NCBI RefSeq assembly: GCF_034190915.1
Contig: NW_026947507.1
Coordinates: 30,742,001 to 30,806,000 of the forward strand
Direction: 5' to 3'
DNA length: 64,000 nt
Origin: Cavia porcellus
Lineage: Eukaryota > Chordata > Mammalia > Rodentia > Caviidae
Position 1 is the first letter of the stretch. Every line of letters begins with the position of its first letter. Shown here piece after piece: positions 57,896 through 64,000 of the stretch. A model generated the notes under the pieces. That model was not told the DNA's origin. It saw nothing but the letters and a program-made list of their open reading frames with translations, and did not search any database. The position numbers and the translations under genes were made by a program.

Positions 57896-60026
57896 ATCCC
57901 AAATTAGAAAGTGAATGTATTTGCAGTACAGTTACTTGCCTATGCTTATTTTCTTTATGGAGGCATAGACTTACCTGAAAATGAATACATTTCTAGGAAA
58001 AAAACAATTCAATTTCATATTTGGTTTGCACAGCCTAAGTCTAGGGTAGAGAAGGATCCTCATTTGTGTTTACTTCTGAGCAATGAACAATTCTGATCGG
58101 ACTCAGCTCAAGGTGTTCTTAGAAAAGCCAAATGCAAAGAGAACCAAGTTCAAGACCAGGAGAGCAGGGTGTCAGAGACATCAGTTGTGAATTATTTTTT
58201 TTCCAGCTAGTCTTTGCTCCTCCATTGAAGAAATGCCTGTTCTAATTATGAAGAAAGCAATGACATCCTGATTATGTATTGTTTCCCAGTTTATTGGCAC
58301 ACAGATCTCATGTGAGGTTTTACCTGCAGTGCTTTGTGGTATACTCTCTGCAGGAAATACTGAAACCTGGGTGAACGTGAGAGCTGTACTTTCCCAAATC
58401 ACGTAACATTTGAGGTGCTCCAAGTTTTCAGGAAAGAAAGTTAAAAATAAATCTCTTGAAATCCATTAGTATCTGTCTAGATGAAATTTAATAATAAAAC
58501 CTATATGTTGGATTTCTGTGACAGATTCTAAATAAGAATTAATCTCTGTAATTATAATTGAATTTTACTTTCTAATTGTGTGAAAATAAAACCCACAGTT
58601 GCTTTTTTTTTTCACTATTTTTGGCAATGATTGTTCCTTCATATTGTTTTACGAAGCAATAATACAGTGTCTAAATAGAAAAACTCACGCTACAAATGAT
58701 GTATCTTATTGACTAACAAAGAGATTTCCATGAATAAATCAGGAAATTGAATTACTTTACATGTGGGGCAGGACCCAAGTGAGACACTTAAAACTGCAAT
58801 AAAAGCCATAATTAATGTTGTTCAAATATTAGAAATTTGACTATTTGATATAAGCTTATTAAATATCCAAACATTCTTAAGATAATCTACACTTCAAGCA
58901 AGCAGTTTGAATATCTTGACAACATGTACTTAGTATCTACACTTTGAAATATTATTTACCTTATTTTAAGTATATGTAATACTATATGAACTCCCAATAT
59001 TCCTGACCAAAAAATGAATTTTTACTACAACACAAGTCTAAAAATGGCTGTTTTCACTGAAGAAGTCTTTGAAGCTGTTGCTAAGGAACCAGCTTTGGAA
59101 AACAAGGGCAAACTGGAATGAAAATCTATTGGTTGAAAAGGAGAACAGTTCTGAAAAGCAGATATTTCTCAGGAAAGCTCGTATGTAGTGATAAGCTTTT
59201 CCAGGGCGGGTGCATCCCTTGGTTGTAGTGCCATAAAAATATCTTATTCTACTCTCTGAATCATGCATTTTGTGTTCTGATGCTTCCTGGAATGTTACCT
59301 GTTGGATTTAATAAAAATTCACTTTTCATATGCAAAGACCTTAAAGGTTTAAAGTTCACAGGCCATGCTAAATAAATTATGTGAATAATCTTTGCCCAGA
59401 GGAAACTAAATATCACATTATTGGATAAAACATCTACACATGAGATGATTACATTAGTGTCTTTGTTCATGTCAACTTTTGAATGTCATGAAGTCAGAAA
59501 AGGCAGCATTTGCTACCATCTTCTAGAATTACATCTAGGAATTAATTTTTACTTTTTAAAACAACATTATTCATAATGGCACAGCAGTCTGTGAGCCAGA
59601 ATTTTCTAAAGGACATGAGATATACATAACAATAGTCATCTTGGTAAGAACTCTTCTGATGACAGATTTTATTTTTATTTGAGGACTTTCTTGAAATAGG
59701 GACTCCAGTGTCAGTTAACATAGAAACAACTCTGCTCATCTAAAGATTTCTACCAGGAAATTCTACTGATTTTTACTGAAAGCCTACAGGAATGCAAACT
59801 AGAAACAATTAAACCAGAGAGGGATAAAGAAATGATTGAATGGCTTAGTTACTGAGCAGAAGATTGACCATCATTAGCAGTAATAGGTTAACTAATCAGG
59901 ATCTATGAAGTTTCCCTAGAGTCTGAGTTACCTACTGTCATTAATAAAGTAGTATTTTGTTTTAACAGTGACTTATTTGGGAATTATATTCAGAAATTGA
60001 GCAAAAGCAGGTGTACTAGCATCCTG
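57896..60026. other. AT-rich DNA, no gene seen
   Basis: No repeat family recognised. Short frames at 58181-58423, 59038-59268 and 59261-59470 lack recognisable domains. Confidence 0.4.
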
Positions 60027-60401
60027 TCAACATTTCCTGCTGGTAGGTTTGTTTCTAGTATCAGCTTGACCCTCTATTACATAGATTTTCTTGGTCAAAG
60101 GCACATGCATGTATATTTCCTCCCTGGTCTCCTGATCATCAAAATTGGGAGCTATTAACAAATAATATCTCCCTAAAAATCTAGGTGGAATGTTTGGGGT
60201 CAAAATTCCCAGGATGGTTGGTGCAGGTGTGCAGATAATACTGGATTTTCTGGTACCAGAGGATTGTATGTCCTTTCCTAAATTTTCTTTATGCCCATCT
60301 GTTCTGTTTGATGAGGGCAGCATGGCCCTTTTAGTGCTTTCTTGTTTTTGTAGAGAGTGGCATGTTTTCTGAGAAGGTCTCTCAGGGCAGGCATAACACA
60401 C
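60027..60401 (-). other. unassigned 124-codon open frame
   Basis: I do not recognise this frame. It is the longest unexplained minus frame outside a known repeat. It starts with ATG, and its N-terminal half is Cys/Ser/Lys-rich while the second half is more hydrophobic and acidic. It contains TPAPTILGILTPNIPPRFLG followed by an acidic stretch (DDQETREEIY). No membrane segment, signal peptide or complete zinc-binding motif is visible. The composition would suit a decayed retroelement gag/pol piece or pseudogene, but no LTR, poly(A) tail or companion frame adjoins it. Chance is a real possibility. Confidence 0.15.
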
Positions 60402-61879
60402 ACTATTAGGCTTTCATTTGCTTTTTTCTTTTTTATGTAAGAAAATTAATTTTGCTGTAAGGTACTATCGAAAATGACAACAATATAAGAAGGAACAACT
60501 GTCTGTGTGTTCAGTATGGTGTATGGTACAGATGTGGTAACTTTAATAGAGAAGGTTGAGTGTTGCTTTAAACATGTTTCTTTACAAAGTTCCACTTTGT
60601 AAGTAGTGATCAAAAGTTTGCTAAGTGATATGTATCGAGGCTATTTTCTAGGTGACACAGATAGACATCAACACTGGTTGGTCACATGGAAAATAATCAA
60701 TAGTTTATTCAGAGACACACTGCAGATTTTAAAATAGTAACAGACAGAAAAGTTTCTAGAAGCTTCTATTCTTTGAGAATGCTAATCATGGGATGCATTT
60801 CAAGGTAAGGTTCAAGAGGGTGTCACTGTTGCCTTGGTGTTCCAGCCAGGAAGAGCAGTTGATAGAAGCAGATAACTTGTTACATACCCTTCTTCTCTCT
60901 TTCCCTCTCTCCTACCCCGCTCCCCATGTTGGCTTTTGTTTACTCAGCTGCTACAAGTTAATATTCAAGATTTTTTTCTTTTTTGTTAGTGTCACTTATT
61001 AATAACTAGGAGAAGTTGGAATGTCCATATTTTTTTACATGAAAAGGATTATGCTAATGAATACAAAATTTCGGGTTTATGTTTGTCATGTAAATTTGGA
61101 CACAGAGAAATACTGGGGTGTTATTTCTGATGCTACTTTTTTTTCCAGAAATATTGAAAAAAATCAAGAAAACATCATTTCTTCTATTCATGTGTGTATA
61201 TTGCTACATGAAATCAGATTTTCTGAGACTTTCTATGTATTTTTAATTTTATAGAATATTATGTGCATCTTATGCCAGAATGTCATACTTCTACAGAACT
61301 CTTGAATATATTTTTACTTACTAGAGAAAGAAAAGTTACTGCTTTGCTACAGGTACCAGAAACACCAAAATGACACCCAGGATTTGGAGGCCTATTTATT
61401 TTATGATGACGGATACCAACTGGGATCACTCTTGATCTCTGGTGGTCTAGGGATTATATGGGAAAAGCAAGCCGGAAGTACAGAGGCAGAATGGCTTGTC
61501 CATTGGGCATTGGTTCTTACAATGTGCATCACAGTCAGCAGCCATTGTTAAGAAACAGAAGTAACAGGAACTGGAACTGCTACTGGGCAACTCACAGACT
61601 GAAGTATACTGGCTGGGTGAGAGAGGATCTTCTGCTACAACTTTAATACCTAGTGTACAGATGGAGAGAACTCAATTTCAGAGAAGACAAATTAATAGTT
61701 AGAGTGAAATATAAGAATTAAATTTTGGCTTCTTTTTGTTGTAATTTGTATTATGACTCTAAATCCATGAGTTACAGACCTCTGATTATAGAATACATTA
61801 TTTAAAAAATGCAGTTATTTGATGATTATAGCCTATGGGTCTCTACCCAGCTGAATAAGAATTAAATTTCCCCCTGATG
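60402..61879. other. no gene seen
   Basis: Mixed sequence. Open frames at 60793-61254 and 61458-61646 lack recognisable domains. Confidence 0.4.
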
Positions 61880-62130
61880 GTTTTACTCATTCCTGAGAGC
61901 ATCCCAACCAGGAGGCCACCGACCCTGTGCTAAGCAGGGAGCTTTGAATGAGGCTGTGGTATCGGTGATTCCAGCCCCATGAGGTGGCTGGAACAAGCCG
62001 AGAAGGGGGATGACCCTATGGTCACTGCTCTCCACTGGCACTGAGATTCTGCACTACTCTGCCCGAGTTACATCACCTGGTGTGTGACCATAAGCCATTC
62101 TTTAGCTTACCCAAATATGAGGACATAACT
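61880..62130 (+). mobile_element. possible MIR-type ancient repeat
   Basis: gttacatcacctggtgtgtg, accataagccattctttagc and atatgaggacataa recall the MIR core and 3' part. The upstream GC-richer part (61905-62030) is unassigned. Confidence 0.25.
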
Positions 62131-63589
62131 GAGCATTTATGGGTTTCTATTTCTAAAAGTTCAGTGACTACATACTAAGAAAAGAAGTACAATGCAGTGA
62201 TAGCATGTAGCTCAGTTAGAATTGTTTTCCACAGAAAACACAGGGTGCCATCCACAGGTCTGTTTTAAAGCTAATTGTGTTTAGCTGTTGGCCTATCTCC
62301 AGATTGGCAAGTAAACTCAAAACCAATACCACTGCTGTTCTTCTAAGAGTAACTATATCTCAAAATCCAGACCTGACATTTTGGAATAATCTCAATGTCC
62401 AGGGTCAGCCTTTCCTTCCTCACTGATGTGTGAAACTCTTTATTTCGTCAATAAATCATCTTCTGGAGTTAGGATGCTTGTGGAACAGTCACATGTACAC
62501 ATCATGGAAAACATAATGTGTAGCTACCACGAAGAAGATATTAAGACACTAAGATATTGAATTTATACTGTATTTTTTGTATGTGATGTGTTTGCTAGGA
62601 ACTCTGATTTTGATATATCCCGTGAAAGGAAAAAATTATTATGATTAGATATTTCACAGTGAAACTAATCCATAGCATTTGATTCAAAAAGTGTAAAACT
62701 TACTCTCCATTATTGTGAGAGCATGATGATAGCTGAATTTTCCTTGCTGTTATTAAAACATAATCACACTGTTAACGTTGCATGAATAATATCGCTATGT
62801 ATTTTATCATTAGGTTTTGTTTGTCATGTTTTATTATCCTAATATCATGGATATATTAATGTAATTATTTTATATAGAATAGTTCTCTTTTTGACATATC
62901 CTGTAGTTTCAGTCTAGTAAGTAACAAGGCTTTCTTTAAGGAAGAAGACAAGTTTTAACAGAAATTCTGACAGTTTTTAAAGTTAGAAAATGCATCAGAA
63001 TTAGTATGAAATAGATGCCAATGACAAAAATTATAATAATATTTAAGCAAATCAGGAAACCGTGAAATTTGAACTGAAAGAAAGAGAATATTAAAATAGC
63101 AATATCTTTGACTCATACAACTTTTCATGTGGCTTGAATTTAAAATAGTTTTATTTTCCTTTACCTGAGCCAATTGGTTAGACAATTGGCTTCTTTTTTT
63201 TTTTTTACCTATGGGTGCAACATGAGTCATATAAATAATTTTCTTTGCCAGAGAGCTATTGAGAATGGTGTCAAAAGTTAGCTTTTATCTTCCAAAGTTG
63301 AGGAATGGCATAGTATTTTTTTTTGTATCTAACCCCATGTGGCAAAACTGAAATTTTCCTACTCTTCCTGTCTGCCATCTACACAAATTACTTCCACTGG
63401 TAGTAGTTATATCCAGGGAACAGATATTATGTTTTGCTAGCAACAATTCTTCAAATAAATGATTTTCTCTTTGTGCAGTGTACATTACACTGGTACTTTC
63501 TAGTGTAACATGGTGTTACACTTCTAAAGAGATAACATTAATATAAAACATTTTCCCAGAGCTGTGAGCATTGCTTTTTAATTTTCATT
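62131..63589. other. AT-rich DNA, no gene seen
   Basis: No repeat family recognised. Minus frames at 62955-63230 and 63285-63485 lack recognisable domains. Confidence 0.4.
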
Positions 63590-63740
63590 ATAAACTATGT
63601 TGTTATTGAGATATAATTCACGTATTATAAAATTCTCTTCTTTCAGGTATGCAATTTACTGAGTTTAGTATATTGACAAATTGTTTGATCATCACTTTTG
63701 TCTAATTCCAGAGCACTTATTAAAAACTCAGTATGGTTTT
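63590..63740 (-). mobile_element. old L1 3' end fragment
   Basis: ttattgagatataattcacg, tattataaaattctcttctt, tgcaatttactgagtttagt and ttgtctaattccagagcact are antisense landmarks of the old mammalian L1 3' end. Confidence 0.7.
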
Positions 63741-63894
63741 CATTTTATTATATTAATATAATATTTTACACCCATATTTTCTCTAAATTCTTTGCATTCT
63801 ATTGTTAAAAGAGATTTCTTCTTGCTTTAGGTTTATGGAGATGACCAAGCACATAACACACAATGAAAAGACAAGTTGTCTTTCTGTGATTTCT

Positions 63895-63990
63895 CTCTGT
63901 CCCTCCCTCCCTTATAACCACCTTCCCTCTCTTCTTCTTCTTCTTCTCCTTCCCTCTTCCGTCTTTCTCTTTTCCCCCTCTCTCTTTGAG
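63895..63990 (+). repeat. pyrimidine-rich low-complexity tract
   Basis: CCCT/CTT/TCTT words through the end of the window (ctcttcttcttcttcttc and cttttccccctctctctttg). Confidence 0.85.
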
Positions 63991-64000
63991 GTACCTGGGA

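Noticed and set aside
1..64000. CRISPR array, bacterial defence island or operon-like system
   Set aside because: No regularly spaced direct repeats with unique spacers and no gene clusters; the window is mammalian repeat-rich non-coding DNA.

Overview
This is nuclear DNA from a mammal: AT-rich, dense in retrotransposons, and without any recognisable intact protein-coding gene, tRNA/rRNA gene, CpG island or CRISPR array. The SINE set points to a rodent outside the mouse/rat group. There are tRNA-Ala-like ID elements with A- and B-box motifs, 7SL-derived B1 monomers carrying the typical 29-bp internal duplication, and B1-dID-type dimers. Rodent-style L1 3' ends (G-rich stretch, then gaattaagatgtgttatg, then an AATAAAA tail) fit this. 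I cannot name the species. The window reads as a gene desert or the inside of a very large intron; nearly all of its short open frames look like chance or repeat-derived frames.

Layout. 1-3.7 kb: L1 3' ends and a B1-dID SINE. 4.2-6.6 kb: the most structured object, a 2.43-kb minus-strand retroelement with an L1-like 5' UTR, a broken L1 ORF1, no ORF2 and an A-rich 3' end, bounded by a 13-bp target-site duplication. This is the architecture of a half-L1 (HAL1). 7-14 kb: mostly unique AT-rich DNA with one ID SINE and an old L1 fragment. 14.57-15.27 kb: a 698-bp element sharing its 3' sequence with the 4.2-6.6 kb element, with a perfect 16-bp target-site duplication. 15.7-20.9 kb: L1 fragments, B1 and ID SINEs, AT and GA microsatellites, and a probable solo retroviral LTR. 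21-34 kb: mostly unique sequence with L1 3' ends, ID SINEs and ERVL-MaLR LTRs. 34.4-38.1 kb: a cluster of microsatellites. 38-45 kb: mostly unique, with one unexplained 88-codon minus-strand frame and an MLT1-like LTR. 45.6-48.8 kb: an old minus-strand L1 interrupted by B1 SINEs. 49.7-50.4 kb: an unusual degenerate tandem-repeat block. 52-58 kb: three further MaLR LTRs and two SINEs. 58-64 kb: largely unique, ending in an L1 fragment and a pyrimidine tract.

No set of genes acting together is present. The interest lies in the retroelement history (the ORF1-only L1 derivative with a doubled 3' end, and ID SINE copies sharing a C9 tract in their tails), in the 49.7-50.4 kb tandem repeat, and in two unassigned open frames. 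Repeat family names are from memory of typical family sequences, not a database search; boundaries without target-site duplications are approximate.
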